64,000 bases of DNA, from positions 283,779,654 to 283,843,653 of the forward strand of contig CM048747.1 in the NCBI GenBank assembly GCA_026315105.1, given 5' to 3'. This document shows, piece after piece, positions 15,792 to 27,840 of this stretch. Source of the stretch: Locusta migratoria. Taxonomy: Eukaryota; Arthropoda; Insecta; Orthoptera; Acrididae. The notes beneath the pieces are model-generated. The model did no database searches. It saw nothing but the letters and a program-made list of their open reading frames with translations, and was not told the origin of the DNA. The number at the start of each line of letters is the position of its first letter. Position 1 is the first letter of the stretch. The position numbers were made by a program, and so were the translations under genes.

Positions 15792-16406
15792 AGATTTAAA
15801 AAAGTTTTTCACCGATTGAACTCCAAATTTGTCACAACGTTGCACTGTAACACAGGAAGGTATTTAGATACCTATTTATTTAATATATTACACATAACCT
15901 ATATATAGGCTATGACACTTTTGAGATTTTTGCAACAACTTTTCCACGTAGTAAAATTTATATTAATTCGTGTATGACATATATTTAAAAGATAAGTATG
16001 TAAAAACATGCGCGAAATCCAGTAGTACGTCGTATCATTATTTCAATGCATTCCGTCAAGAACTTTCGGAGATATTAGATTTTGACCATAAGACTAAACA
16101 TGGTTCTAAGTTAGATTTCTAAGACGAGATACAGGAAAGGTAGGCAATAACGAAGAGGGATAGACGAGATAGACACATACTTTTTTAATTGTAACCAAGG
16201 TTCCAAATAACAAGTTTTGTTGTTCAGGCTACAAAACAGACTTAATAGCAGCATTTTCAAAAATCTTTTCATCTCCTATTAAACGACGCCAATAGTGTAA
16301 GATGAACTCCCTGGTAAATTTCAAGTTTTTATCATCAGTGGTTTTGGCTGGGCAATGATGAGTCATTCATTTAATCAGTCTGTCACTCAGTCACTCGGAA
16401 CATTGC
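15790..16406. other. unassigned AT-rich sequence
   Basis: No gene, tRNA-like head or terminal repeat is recognised. It is plain intergenic sequence between the LINE microsatellite and the repeat at 16429. Confidence 0.5.
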
Positions 16407-16428
16407 CTCTTATCTATATATATATATA

Positions 16429-16644
16429 TAAACTAGCAAACCCAGTAACGCTTCGCAGTAGCTTCTCCCTATGTTTTTCCCTTCCTACCCCTTCTTTTGT
16501 CCATCTCCTCCTCCCCCTACCATCACACCACTCCCTCTTACCCCACACCATATTCATCTCCTCCCCTTCCTCTCTGCGTCTATATCATCTCCCCTTTTTA
16601 AATCCATTTCATTCCTCCATACTCTGTCTCCTCCTTCTCAGCTC
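16429..16644 (+). repeat. interspersed repeat with CTAGC..ACCC..GCTTCGC start
   Basis: It starts directly after a TA run (16407-16428) with ACTAGCAAACCC then CGCTTCGCAG, and continues as a C/T-rich tract. The same start is found inverted at about 21300-21345 (ACTAGCTAAACCC, GGCTTCGCTG). I recognise it only as a common arthropod interspersed repeat start and cannot classify it. It was the target of the SINE at 16657. Confidence 0.45.
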
Positions 16645-16656
16645 TCTGATCTTATT

Positions 16657-16853
16657 GCCGGCCGCGGTGGCCAAGGGGACTGAGGCGCTTCAGTCACGGT
16701 CTGCACGGCCACTACGGTCGGGGGTTCGAATCCCCCCTCGGGCATGGATATTTGTGCCGTCCTTAGTTGTAGCTAGTTCATAAGTAGTTTGTAAGTTTAG
16801 AGACTGATAACCCGGTAGTTAAGTCCCATAAGCTTAGCAAACATTTGAACATT
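16657..16853 (+). mobile_element. SINE with 12-bp target duplication, forward
   Basis: A complete tRNA-derived SINE. The 5' GCCGGCCGCGGTGGCCAAGG head contains box A, GGTTCGAATCC is box B, and the tail ends AACATTTGAACATT. The direct repeat TCTGATCTTATT at 16645-16656 and 16854-16865 is perfect. It is one of the cleanest copies for defining the family's true ends. Confidence 0.92.
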
Positions 16854-16865
16854 TCTGATCTTATT

Positions 16866-17504
16866 TATTGTTATTGCAATCTGGAACTTGATTGGGGATA
16901 GAAGTCAAAATGGACGGGTAAATCAATTGGAAACGGGTTATTAGAGAGACGTTTCGAGCTGCTCTATCTGTGAGGTTAGTAGCTTCAATGGCCGCACGTT
17001 TAATGATTGCATTGTACGAACAGGTATGAGTATGAAAGAGTAGGCATAAAAACAACTTCCGTTCGAAAGTGCCGTCTACTGCTTCCAGAAAGGATGGTAC
17101 GGCCGTGCGCTCGACTTGGCAGGGTCACTGCCTTGCGTCCAGATGATAATTGTACAGCACAGGCAATATGATAAGTAGGGAACACATAAATGTTAAGCTA
17201 TGTCCCAGTAAAATAAAATGTGTAAGAATCAACTGTAAATGAAAACAAAATACTGACGAAAAGGCAGGCGACTCGTGTCGGCTATGTTCTGGTGCCAGTC
17301 AGAGTAAGGAGAGGCCTACGCAGGAACCGCGCTGCATACCGCTACTGAAGTGATTGCTTTTGATGATATTAGTTGCAATAGCGGCTGCGCCATAAACGGC
17401 GGTACCTCGCGCACGATGATATGGAAGAAACGTGTGTGATCATTTCGGAGGCTTGTGTTGGCATTAAAGCAAAGTTGCCTGTATATAGGTAAGACGCCAC
17501 CAAC
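16866..17504. other. unassigned sequence upstream of tRNA-like pair
   Basis: No domain or repeat is recognised. Short frames present have no family features. Confidence 0.45.
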
Positions 17505-17577
17505 GTTTCCGTAGTGTAGCAATGATCACGTCTGCTTCACATGCAGAAGGTCCCCAGTTCGATCCCGGGCGGGAACA
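17505..17577 (+). tRNA. tRNA-Val(CAC)-like gene, possibly a pseudogene
   Basis: The 73-nt cloverleaf has an acceptor stem GTTTCCG/CGGGAAC with a discriminator A, and an anticodon stem TCTGC/GCAGA around loop TTCACAT (anticodon CAC). The T arm is CCCAG TTCGATC CCGGG with one A-C mismatch. The D arm is GTG/CAC, but the D loop reads TAGCAATGAT, losing the near-universal GG pair. A TTTT terminator for RNA polymerase III follows at 17581-17584. The identity is clear; function is doubtful because of the D-loop change. A related copy lies about 180 bp downstream. Confidence 0.65.
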
Positions 17578-17756
17578 CGCTTTTGTCTTTTGTTCTGAGA
17601 GCTATATCACGCATTCATCTACTTTCAGATTGTCATGTTACTTACAGGTGTGTAATCAAGACAACCATTGCGCATTTGAACAGAGTAGTGCAGTTTTTAA
17701 GTCATAACAGAGCTATTGCTACAAGTATGCAGTAAGAAGGATACCCACCAGCGGTG

Positions 17757-17829
17757 GTTTCCGTGGTGTAGCGGTTATCACGTTTGCCTACCACGCAGTA
17801 GGTCCCCGGTTCGATCCCGTGCGGAAACA
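17757..17829 (+). tRNA. tRNA-Val-like gene with anticodon ACC, probable pseudogene
   Basis: The acceptor stem GTTTCCG/CGGAAAC is perfect, with discriminator A and a D arm GTG..TAGCGGTTAT..CAC that keeps GG. The backbone matches eukaryotic tRNA-Val(AAC), but the anticodon loop reads CTACCAC, giving ACC (a Gly-type anticodon) instead of AAC. The anticodon stem TTTGC/GCAGT and T stem CCCGG/CCGTG each carry a mismatch. TTTTT follows at 17831-17835. It could be a pseudogene or a chimeric-identity tRNA, the former being likelier. Confidence 0.6.
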
Positions 17830-17869
17830 ATTTTTAAAGACATGTCGGTCGAGCTGATCTCTACGAGTT

Positions 17870-18180
17870 TACGAGAGTAACTCGGGCGTCCGATCCTTGT
17901 TTGTCGTGAGTGCATTCGTGCTCTCCCGATAATCCATTTGTAGGCTGGGGCAACGCCCCAGAGATAAATTAAATTGGTCCCAATCCCCCGGTTCCGACCA
18001 AGGTTTTCGGGAGGTTTTCCTTGGTTATAAGGCGCATGCCGGGCATGCCGGAACTGGTAAGCCCCTCCCATTTATTCCCAATTGGGATGCCCCTTTGCCC
18101 CACTATCGGATTGCCTGATAATTGGCTGAATAGAACCGCGACTCTTTATGGGCCGGATCTCAAACAGCCCCGCTCGACAC
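17870..18180 (+). repeat. SINE-like segment, weak
   Basis: The words CGGGAGGTTTTCCTTGGTT and AAGGCGCATGCCGGG resemble the body of a second tRNA-SINE family seen better at 57215. No clear tRNA head or target duplication was found. Confidence 0.3.
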
Positions 18181-18189
18181 CTCGAAGTG

Positions 18190-18979
18190 GAGAATGAAAA
18201 GAAGATTTTGTTTTTTCTTTCTCAAGACTTTCTAAGTTAGATACAATTTGATTGTAGCATAATCAAACTTTAATAATAGAAATTCTACATGAAACAAGAC
18301 AATTAATTGAAATAAAATAAGTGGTATAGTAATACGTTTCGAAAGTCTTTGTGTTTCGTTCATTTCTTGTCTTATTAGGAAGATAATTGAAACACGATTA
18401 ACAACATTGCTACATACCGGTAAAATTTTACAATCCGCGACACATGCGTGGTATAGCTATGTAGGCAACAGCTGTTGGATCGTGGGAATGAAGCCGACCA
18501 ATCGTGGCAAAGCTTGAGATAGTGAATGAAATTTTAGATGGCGACAGTTTGTTCCGAAGCCAACTGATGCATCCGCTGCGCAATCAACTGCTGGATTGTA
18601 TCTGTACCCCAAACGTTCAATTACAATTGCCACTCGTGGCCGTCTGTTTTGTCGAGACCCAAATTATTTCGTGCGTAAACTACAACTGAGGGAGTCGAGC
18701 TCGACTGTACCCTTTGTTTCAGAGTCATAACGGTTCGCGCTTGAGAATTTCTTTTCGATTTACCTCCAAGCGCTGTGTACGATCTTCGTCGGTCTCACTG
18801 ACTAGGATCACGTAGTAAGATTGCGTTGCACGTACGCCGAACGATAGGAGGCATTGTTCTAAATTTACTTAATTTGTTTGTAACACTCAAAAATACCACG
18901 AAATAACACCAATTCTATCTTTGCAATGCTCCAAAGATATGATCACCACCGATAACACATGTCACTGAGTTTTCAAAGA
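18190..18979. other. unassigned sequence
   Basis: Nothing recognised; the base composition is ordinary for the window. Confidence 0.45.
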
Positions 18980-18993
18980 GCAGTCAAGAGAAA

Positions 18994-19196
18994 CTGTTCA
19001 AAATGTTCAAATGTTTGTTAAGCTTATGGGACTTAACTACGGGGTCATCAGTCCCTAAACTTACAAACTACTTATGAACTACTTACGACCTAGGACGGCA
19101 CAAATATCCATACCCGAGGGGGGATTCGAACCCCCGACCGTAGTGGCTGTGCTGACCGTGACTGGAGCGCCTCAGTCACCTCGGCCACCGCGGCCG
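18994..19196 (-). mobile_element. SINE with 14-bp target duplication
   Basis: A full-length reverse copy, close in sequence to 37784-37983 (both end CACCGCGGCCGGC). The direct repeat GCAGTCAAGAGAAA at 18980-18993 and 19197-19210 is perfect. Box B on the minus strand reads GGTTCGAATCC. Confidence 0.92.
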
Positions 19197-19210
19197 GCAG
19201 TCAAGAGAAA

Positions 19211-20207
19211 GTGAAATATTACCGAAATCATTATACAAATACATCAACATGAAAAGTGACATATCGATTTTCGATTATAATTGTACAAGGAGGCCAATGA
19301 AACTTAAGGCCTTTGTACACGGGAAGTGAGAGCTCATGAGATTACCCATGGTGCACTGGTCACGCCGGCCGTGTACAGTGTAGACGCCTCCACTTGCACA
19401 AGATGCACGCATACGATCGCTAGTAGACGGAATAGGATGGGTCCTATTCTCACGCGTATGGAAGTGCTTCGCGCATGCGCAGACAACCGAATGGGGAACC
19501 CAGCAGACAAACGAAGCCAAGCCACGAATTTGTTTGAGAATGTGTACTTGTCTGCTGCTCAGAGGAACGTAGTTTTTCTACTCGTATTTTAGGAGGAGAT
19601 ACTATAGAGAAATTGCATTAAAAGTTTCATATAACATGTGTACAATTTTAATGAATTCAGAAATATAGCTGTTAATATGAAAGTCAAACAAACTTAGAGC
19701 AAATGTAAATCAAGACATTTTCACCGATTTATCCGTCGAGCCTTCGTAGTACATCACACTGACTTCAAAGTAGAATTTTGTGTATGTTCTACACGTTCAT
19801 TTCCACTTAGTTACCCAGTTTTCGGCTTACTAGGGAATATTGAGACTTTAAATTATGTCGAAAACCGGTTACTTAAATAGAGCTGAATCTCTGTGCCCAA
19901 TAACAATTGGACACACGTTTTATGACATTTTAACTGCAAGTCGTCTTTATTACCATCTTCTAAAATATTTGCTATTTTTCCTGAAACATGTTGTAGTTAA
20001 CGGATGAAATATTTGTTTTTGGTGAGCATTATTTGAAGCTTTATCACAGTGAGCTTGTTCATCATATACATAGGCGCCTCAAACCGCAGGGGCTGGAAGT
20101 ATGTATTAGCAATAATGCTTGACGTAGTTAGACACGAACTGCACGAAAACAATTAAATACAGTTTCACAGTGGCAGTCTAAAACACAAAATAAATGATTT
20201 AATAATC

Positions 20208-20209
<2 letters not shown>
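19211..20209. other. unassigned sequence
   Basis: A moderately GC-rich patch (about 19320-19520) with overlapping short open frames shows no recognisable domain. The rest is AT-rich. Confidence 0.45.

Positions 20210-20242
<33 letters not shown>
20210..20242. repeat. (AT)n microsatellite
   Basis: About 33 bases of uninterrupted AT alternation. Confidence 0.95.
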
Positions 20243-20244
<2 letters not shown>

Positions 20245-20519
20245 CAGTTTCTCAAAGTGATCTTAACTCAGCGATTCATTTGCTGTAAGTTGACAACAAA
20301 CCAAGTAGTCGACTCGATAAAAGCGTACCATTCGAACGCTTTTTTGTAGTACGACGGTCTATCGCAAGGAGCGCTGCAGCTGACAACGACTTTTGTTGTG
20401 CGTGTTGCACGTCTCGTAAAGAAAGGGCTTTACACAATTCAAATGGCGCTTTGCCATAAATGCGTCCAAAACGAAAATCATGTGTATACGTAGCCATTTA
20501 AGAGAGGCAAAAGGTAGCA

Positions 20520-20650
20520 AATAGTTTCATATCTATTGCTCTGATCGCGCTTTCAATTCTCCAGCTGCCAAGTAAGTGAACGTCGAAAACTGAAGTAGTA
20601 CCAACTTCTGCCTTGCGTACCAGTCAGGTGATATGGTAAAAATGCGACAC
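20520..20650. repeat. dispersed repeat shared with about 26480-26580
   Basis: The order CTCTGATCGCGCTTTCAATTCTCCA then AAGTGAACG and GTACCAACT is repeated, diverged, at about 26485-26560 (CTCGGATCACGG, AATTCTCCAAC, AAAGTGAACGAC, GTGCTACCAACT). This ties this spot to the repeat field at 24.1-26.6 kb. Type unknown. Confidence 0.45.
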
Positions 20651-20879
20651 TAAAGTAACAACTTTTCGTGGAAACGCATTTCAGATACATTCATGTTTAA
20701 TGATTAATTTTCAGTAAGATTGATCATGATATTAGCATTGGAAATCAAAACACCATAGAAACGAATTCTAAACAAAACATTGTTTATGGGCGTCGTTATT
20801 TTATTTAATTTTATGTAACAGTAACTTTGTGATAGTTTCCAGTAACATATAATTTGAAGCAATTCCCTAATTTTTAATT

Positions 20880-21345
20880 TCTTTTATATAGGTACGACGA
20901 GCGAAAGACGATACGTGCAGAGAGCTGGATGGAGGAGGAGACTTGAAGATCGATGGAAGGAAAGGGAGAGATGAACAAAGGCCGGGGATTAGATAGAGGG
21001 AGAATGAATAGGTAGATAGCAGGGAATCAGCAGATAGACATAGCGGATGGAAAATAGATGGAAATAATGTGGAATTATACGTCACATGGTCCAGAGTGGG
21101 TAAATTGATCTGTCTGTTTGCGGAGAAAACGAACGACAAAAATGTAACCTATCTTATGAGTTTAAAATGAGTATATGTGAAACTATACTTCTTATATCTA
21201 GCCACAGTAGCCTAACAAATGTTATTGATATGATTGAAGCTTCTTTTGGTGATTCTATGTTCACATGAGTTACAGTATTTCCTTTTCTATTTATTACATA
21301 TGGGAGTGAGCCACAGCGAAGCCTGGCCGGGTTTAGCTAGTATTT
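20880..21345 (-). repeat. second copy of the CTAGC..ACCC repeat start
   Basis: In minus orientation it begins at about 21345 with ACTAGCTAAACCC, then GGCTTCGCTG and CTCACTCCCAT, as at 16429. The far end is not defined. A purine-rich tract at 20920-21060 mirrors the pyrimidine-rich tract of the first copy. Confidence 0.4.
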
Positions 21346-21359
21346 AATAATGAACATGT

Positions 21360-22570
21360 TAAGTCGACAATGTAACACAATCATACGTTAATAAGGTATA
21401 ATCACATAAGAATGAACTATTTTTAACGGTAGATTATGTTGCTGTGAGTTTAATTCATAAGTTGCTTTACATGTTTCTGCAACAAAAAATTATTGATTTG
21501 TATCTTACAAAATGTGGAACTAACGCAGGAAGCACTACAGCGAATGTTCACCAAAATAATAATGACAAAACTAGCTACTGGTCGAAAGCATTTGTAGCAA
21601 ATCCCAGAATTATGAAGATTAAAGACATGCCTTTCATTTAAACAGTTGCTCTCAGACCATAATTGTTTTTACAATAATTATGTTACTCATTTGCTTGCCC
21701 AAAATGTTACTTCATAACCTCATTCTGTTGCTTTTTCACAAATATATTTAACACTCTCCCCTCCTTAGTATTTGTTTTCATCAAACATTTATCGGTATTC
21801 GCCCCTATTGTACACATAATTATTCACTATCTAGCAGCTGAATATCATTATTTAAAATTTTGTATCACATCTTGATTATTCAATCGAGACGAGATGCTAA
21901 AATTTTATGACGGTATTGGTGACGTACATTTTGAACGTTGCATGCAGACGATTCCTTTCCATTTATTTGTATAATTTTCTCCAGAATTTTTAATGCCGAA
22001 TTTAAAACATCAAAATGTAAATGCGGTTATCGCTTTGTATTTATAGTTAATAGAACATAATATACAAGTAAAAAATGAGAAGCCTGATGCAAATATTCAA
22101 ATTTTAAAGTCGATCGGGAAAGAATGTTTGGTATAATCACAATTAGAAAAGAAAAACACTGGTAATAACGCTGATTTATTAAGTTGTTTTGTGAGTGGAA
22201 CTGATGGCATTGGAAAGATCATTTCATTAAAAACGCAAAAATTCTGGATTCAACAGGAGTTTTATTTCGAGGGTAAATCCCTGTCTAGTTGTCACTAGCT
22301 TCTCGTTGATATACAGAAGTTGATAGTGGTGCGGTGAATGATGGAAATCGAAGGCAGCCAATACAAAATGACGTTGCGAGGGCCATGAGAAGGCTTATGG
22401 CGCGTAATTTTAATGTTTTTATGACATTTATCTGATGATTGTATTTTAATATAATATAACTTTTCATCATAGGAAACGAAATACGATAGTTTTTATTTGA
22501 CATGCACTTTTTGAAGGTGTGTACTTTGTGGAATTAGGTTTCATAGTAACGGGAAGTAAGTTAATTTCAT
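21360..22570. other. unassigned AT-rich sequence
   Basis: No domain, tRNA-like head or terminal repeat is recognised. Short frames here do not resemble known proteins. Confidence 0.45.
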
Positions 22571-22579
22571 TCATCAATA

Positions 22580-23775
22580 ATACTGATTTATTATCATTTA
22601 AAAGACTTCGCAGTCAAAGCAAAGAAAGGAAAAAAAGAAAATGTGACTTGTTCTCGATGTACTTCTCTAAAATCGCTACACTGCTACGAAAAATCGCCAG
22701 AAACTTTTTTTTTTTTTCCCCTTTACGTAGTTTTGGCTGAATTGCACTCAATTTCCGTTAATTGAGAATCGGTAACACCCACGTAGTGACTGGTTCTCGA
22801 AGTACCACCCGTCCAAAACATTCACTTATTTTCTACGAATATGTCATGAATTTCGTCTCAGAACATTTACATGGAGAACGTGAGTTGTTTACAAAACAAA
22901 ACTGAAAGACGCATTCTCATTGGCTCTCTCAACGACATATCTGATTGGTTGACTTCTATTTCCATCTTTCACTGCGCCGCTTCCAACATCTACACATCAA
23001 TTGTCACATAAACTAGGATTAAACACAGTATATTAGGTAATTACCAAAGCGAAGCGGGAGCGATAAACATCTTTCTCACTGCAAGGCATATAGGTAATTT
23101 CCAAGAATGCTTGCAATCGAAATGGCTCGGCTTGAAACGCTATATATCGAATGTGCAACACTAAATCGATTACGCGGCTATTTACGCGCGTTTTGTTGGC
23201 CTTGAGTGACGGTGAAGTTTTTCGATTCTCTATGATTTAAAAGACTTCATACTCAAAGCTGCGCGAAGGAAAAGTAAAACTGTCATCCATTTAGAGACTA
23301 GTTGTGGAAGTACTATTCTGAAGACATTCTGCAGCGATTTATTATGAAATGAAAATCGTATCTATAGATGTCATATATTTATACAGATAAAATTGTCCTC
23401 CATCATCTCAGAAATACATACTGCATGGATACCTAACATTACATACATTACAATGTATATAATCAGAAACGTTCAACAAATTTTTACGAAAATGTCACGT
23501 AGATACGTACTACCACAGCTTCAAATTTTGGCAGTGACGGTTAGAGCAATGTCATTTAGACTGAACATTGACCTATTGACCTATTTTCTATGAACGTGTC
23601 ACGATTCTGCTGTAAAAATATTCACGTCAAGATAATTAGTATGTAAACATTCGTATTTTGTCATCTCGTGTATCAATGAATGCGTAATCGATTTAGAGAT
23701 GCACGTTCGATATATATCGTTTCAAGCCAAGCTATTTCGATTGCAAGCATTCTTGGAAATTACCGGCATATATAT
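22580..23775. repeat. diverged inverted and direct repeats, unclassified
   Basis: A segment of about 95 bp at 23083-23178 is inverted at 23680-23775 (shared words AATTTCCAAGAATGCTTGCA and CGATTTAG-like). Separately, 22590-22880 recurs in the same orientation at about 23225-23640 (ATTTAAAAGACTTC, TATTTTCTA.GAA..TGTCA). The arrangement suggests two or more copies of an old foldback or DNA element. No coding capacity is seen. Confidence 0.5.
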
Positions 23776-24124
23776 CGCACGAAGGATGTATCCGACAAAA
23801 GACGAACCGGACGATAGTATTTCAAATTCTATTTATCTACATTGAATGCCGGAGCAGAAGAATTTTAATCGGATTAGTATTTTCACTTACCTCACTCGTC
23901 GTGACGCCGACTTCGCTGACGATGCCTCAGAAGTCACTACACGTCGAAATTCCAATACGATCACTCCTTTGCCGTAACGTGGATGTTTCTGTAGGTTTAA
24001 TGAGCATTACTTCCAATGGAAAATTTGTACACTCAATCGTCACTGATAGCAACGAAATACGACATTCCCTTGTTCACGAGAAAAACAATATCAAATACCT
24101 AATTAATACTCTTAGACAAAAGAT

Positions 24125-24470
24125 AACATAGACTGCGCGTGACGTCATTATATCGAAACCGAAACCAACATCTAAGTCACGTGACTGGGTGATTCTATTT
24201 ACCATAGACCATGGATAATATAGACTCCGCGTGACGTCATCACACTGAAACCAACATCTGAGTCACGTGACTCGGGGCAGAACACCGTTCTCATCATTGC
24301 AGTTCTTATTCTTTGTAGTGGAAATTAATCGTATATTTGAACAATAAAACGTATTGGCGTATTATTATTACATCTTTAGTAGTAAAATTGGCGTTAGTTC
24401 TCAGAAATTGCAAGAATTAATGCGATAGTTATAGTTTTCACATGTGCCTAGGTGAAAGGTATTGACAGTC
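24125..24470. repeat. repeat block with TGACGTCA and TCACGTGA palindromes
   Basis: Two units of about 91 bp each carry CGTGACGTCAT, then CCAACATCT and GTCACGTGACT. TGACGTCA occurs at 24140 and 24232, TCACGTGA at 24177 and 24263. The following 200 bp (TTGTAGTGGAAATTAATCGT and on) recur in the same orientation at 26325-26485. An inverted relative lies at 25215-25340. Confidence 0.6.
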
Positions 24471-25308
24471 TTTTTACAAGCAACAGAACGACAGATTTTA
24501 AGCGAAAGTCTTTTAGTTTGCATTTTACACTGGAGTAGAGGAACAAATATCAGTTTGAAACGAGCATCAGCTTTCTTTACGATTCCTCAACAATACATGT
24601 AATATGTGTCGTGCTTTTATAAGAAATAAAATGTGTTTGCATCCATATTTCCAATTTTAACAAAATACAACCATTTATATTTTAAGACTTTTGCCGCAGA
24701 ACGTAATGCCAAAACGTAAAACAACAAAAATATTGGCTGTTTACATTAAATAATAGTGGAGCGAGGTAACATCATCGATGCACTCGGCATGAAGTGACTA
24801 TATAAGTATAGTTAACAGTTTGTATGAATGTTTAGCTTTGTATAACGTCAAAGCAGATTTGCACCAGATATGACTTCCTTACTGACGTATAAACTTGCTC
24901 AAGAGCAGTTTGAAGTATCTTTCCATCGATAATGACAGTCATAATTTGTAAGAAGTAAAGGATTGAAGGCGTAACACAAACACCGAGGATGTGTACTTCT
25001 GTTGGTCCAAAAAATAACTGGCAATACGGTACTTTTCACCTGGGCACATTTTAACAAGACAATCGCTGATTTAATACTAATAATAAGAGGAAATTACGTT
25101 ACCATTACTACTAGATGTGTAATAGGAAATCGAGAAGTCGTTTTATTGTTATAATCACCGCTGGATTTCACCTGTAAATGAGAAAAACTGTTGCTCATAA
25201 TGAGGAAAACTCGGTCACGTGACTCGGGGCAATTTTAGATGTTGGTTTCAAATCACAACACGGCAGAGATAGGGACACGCGCTGTCTATGTTATCTTTGG
25301 TCTATGCT

Positions 25309-26245
25309 ATTTACACTTCGGTAAAATCAGACGTGACGTCATTATGACGTATCCACACTATCGACGTCCAGAAGAGCGGCGCATAGACTTTTGCGATCGT
25401 TCGAGACGCTGATTTTCGGTGGGACAACATGCTTAATTCGACATTCTTTCTGAACTGCATACTTTTTTCCTTCGTAGTTTAGTGACAAAACTAGACCTTA
25501 CTTAATATTGGTATCATGTTTTGGAAAGCACTGACGGAAATTTCAGTAAATTTAAATTGAAAATTGTCAGAAATAACGCAGACCGAGCCTCAAGAGAACG
25601 ACAACTTCACACATTTTCAGCAACTTGGTCGTAGATGAGTACCCAGTTTTACGAAATGTTTTACCTGATGTTCGCAGAGCCTCTATAACAAATGCCTGTA
25701 TTAATATCCAACTCATTTGATTTATAGTTTCAGCGAAAACATACATATACCTACGGGGACTGTATGTTGTTTTTGTATGTCGCATATTTTGACATGTCCA
25801 AGTACACATATACCCTTGTAACAGTATTTTGTCCTCTTAGTTTAACGTAGACTCCGTACTACAATGCAATTCGGTAGCATTTTTCGCTTAGAGAAAAAGT
25901 TTCCATTAGTATTAAACACAACCTTCACAAATGGGCCACGATGACAACATCAGATTTGGCTGAATAACGTTTCAGAGCTCACAGTGTAGGTCCTTTTTCG
26001 GAAAGTTTATAGCTTCTTACTTTTAAAAAAAGAAAGCAAAGTTATACCTTCCGAAACTGTAATGAATATACCATTACCAACTGAAGATATTATCAGCTAC
26101 TCCTTTAATTCGTCTGCTACAATTCCAACCGCAGTTTTGCGTCTAGAACGACCACACAAGTCGATCATGGCTCCAGTCGTCTTCGATAGTGTGGTTACGT
26201 CATAATGACGTCACGTCTGATTTTACCGAAGTGTAAATAGAATCA
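25309..26245. repeat. foldback with about 58-bp near-perfect arms
   Basis: The left arm (about 25309-25366, CTATTTACACTTCGG onward through GACGTGACGTCATTATGACG) is repeated inverted at about 26182-26240 with one or two differences. The arms enclose about 800 bp of AT-rich sequence without coding potential. This looks like the inverted termini of a non-autonomous DNA element. Target duplication not identified. Confidence 0.55.
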
Positions 26246-26599
26246 CCCCCACGTGACTTGGGGCAGGAAACGTTTTCATCATTACGAGGATGTGAAATGC
26301 AGCTGAGAGTTGCAATTCGTACTCCTTGTAGTGGAAATTAATCGTAGATTTTAACAACAAAACATCTAACCGCATTCTTACACACCTTTGGTAGCACATT
26401 TGTCATTAGTTCTCCGTAATTGGAAATATTAATGTGGTGGCTAAAGTTTTTACGTGTACCTGGTTGAAACTTATTTTAAATCTATAGCTCGGATCACGGT
26501 TTAAATTCTCCAACTTTAATAAAAAGTGAACGACAAAACTTTAAGTGCTACCAACTACTTCCCTGGGATGATCGACATTAGAAAAACATCGATGTAACG

Positions 26600-27840
26600 T
26601 CAGTGTTAACAACAATTGAAAGAGATCGATGTACGGTGAACAAGGAAAGGAAAACATCGATGTCCGAGAATATCAATGTTTTTGGTGCCAAAACAATCAA
26701 TCCTCGGCAGAGCCACTGAAACACACGTTACTAGACTGGCACTACCGAATACAATATTATTGGTCTGCCTGTCACTTTAAACAAAGTATGAACAATTATT
26801 TGTAAACGGATATAACAGTCGTAAGAAATAGCGATAAAGTGATATAATTTCGCCACTTTTAGAGTTTTGAAGTAAAGGCTAAATTTTACTTACGGCGGTG
26901 GCGTAGTGGGCAAATGTTGGCAACGAAATGTTCGCTTTATGAGTGACACACACAAGAACCTGTCAACTACAGGGCAGGAAAAGAATTAATTATTTACTGC
27001 ATGGTCAACACGAAAGACTATGCCTCTTATTCTACGTCACTGGTTTTCCGAAATGTGTGATTCGTCGTCGCTGCCACCTTCACCACACTACGCCACCATT
27101 GCCATAAGTAAAATTCAATCGTTTGCTAGACAACTATTTAGTAAACAAAACAGAACATACATTTATATTCACCTATCTGTGTTTAAAAAGCAATTATTTT
27201 AAACAATACATTTCAAATGTCTGCTGATTTTCTATAAGAACATAGTTTTATTGAAATATGGTAAGCCAACAAGGATTTTCTAATAGTGAAGTGAGTGTTG
27301 GAAACATCCAAAGTACAAATTTGAATGAAAACTTAACCCTCGAGCGGGCGTGCTGGGGTACTGAATACCCCATAGGCCATATGGGAATGTCAAAGTGCTG
27401 CAGCAAAGCAATTTTAATTCAAAATATAAATATTTACCAGTTTTCACACATGGTCAGCTGTATGTTGCAGCAAGTAGAGTTCGATCCTTTGATGGTTTGA
27501 AATTTTATATTTTTGAACATAGAGAACAAGGACATTTACGAATGATGACAAGATTTTTACGAAAAATGTTGTTTTTACTGAAGTTTTGTAATGCTACATT
27601 GTGTAATAAAGGAATTAATACCCACATTTGTGTGTTTCATTTTCTCACGTTTCCTATTTTCCCTTCCTTTCACCTGTCCTCGTAGCATTCACATAAAACC
27701 TATACATTTGCAGTACTCAATAAATTCCAATTACATTTTTTTTTCTTTTTCATAACTTTGCAAACACAACTGGGTGAATCTGGGCCACAGGCAATAGGCC
27801 TTCTAGTCTAAATAATTTTTTTGTTGTTTTTGATCTTCGA
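26600..27840. other. unassigned sequence
   Basis: Nothing is firmly recognised. TTAA at 27333-27336 followed by CCCTCGAGCGGGCG resembles a piggyBac-type terminus, but no matching second end was found. Confidence 0.4.

Noticed and set aside
16355..16783. 142-codon frame rich in Ser, Leu and Pro
   Set aside because: It spans a TA run, a C/T-rich repeat and the start of a SINE, so it is a chance frame.
27333..27500. TTAA followed by CCCTCGAGCGGGCG as a piggyBac end
   Set aside because: No inverted partner before another TTAA and no transposase were found nearby; a single short match is not enough.
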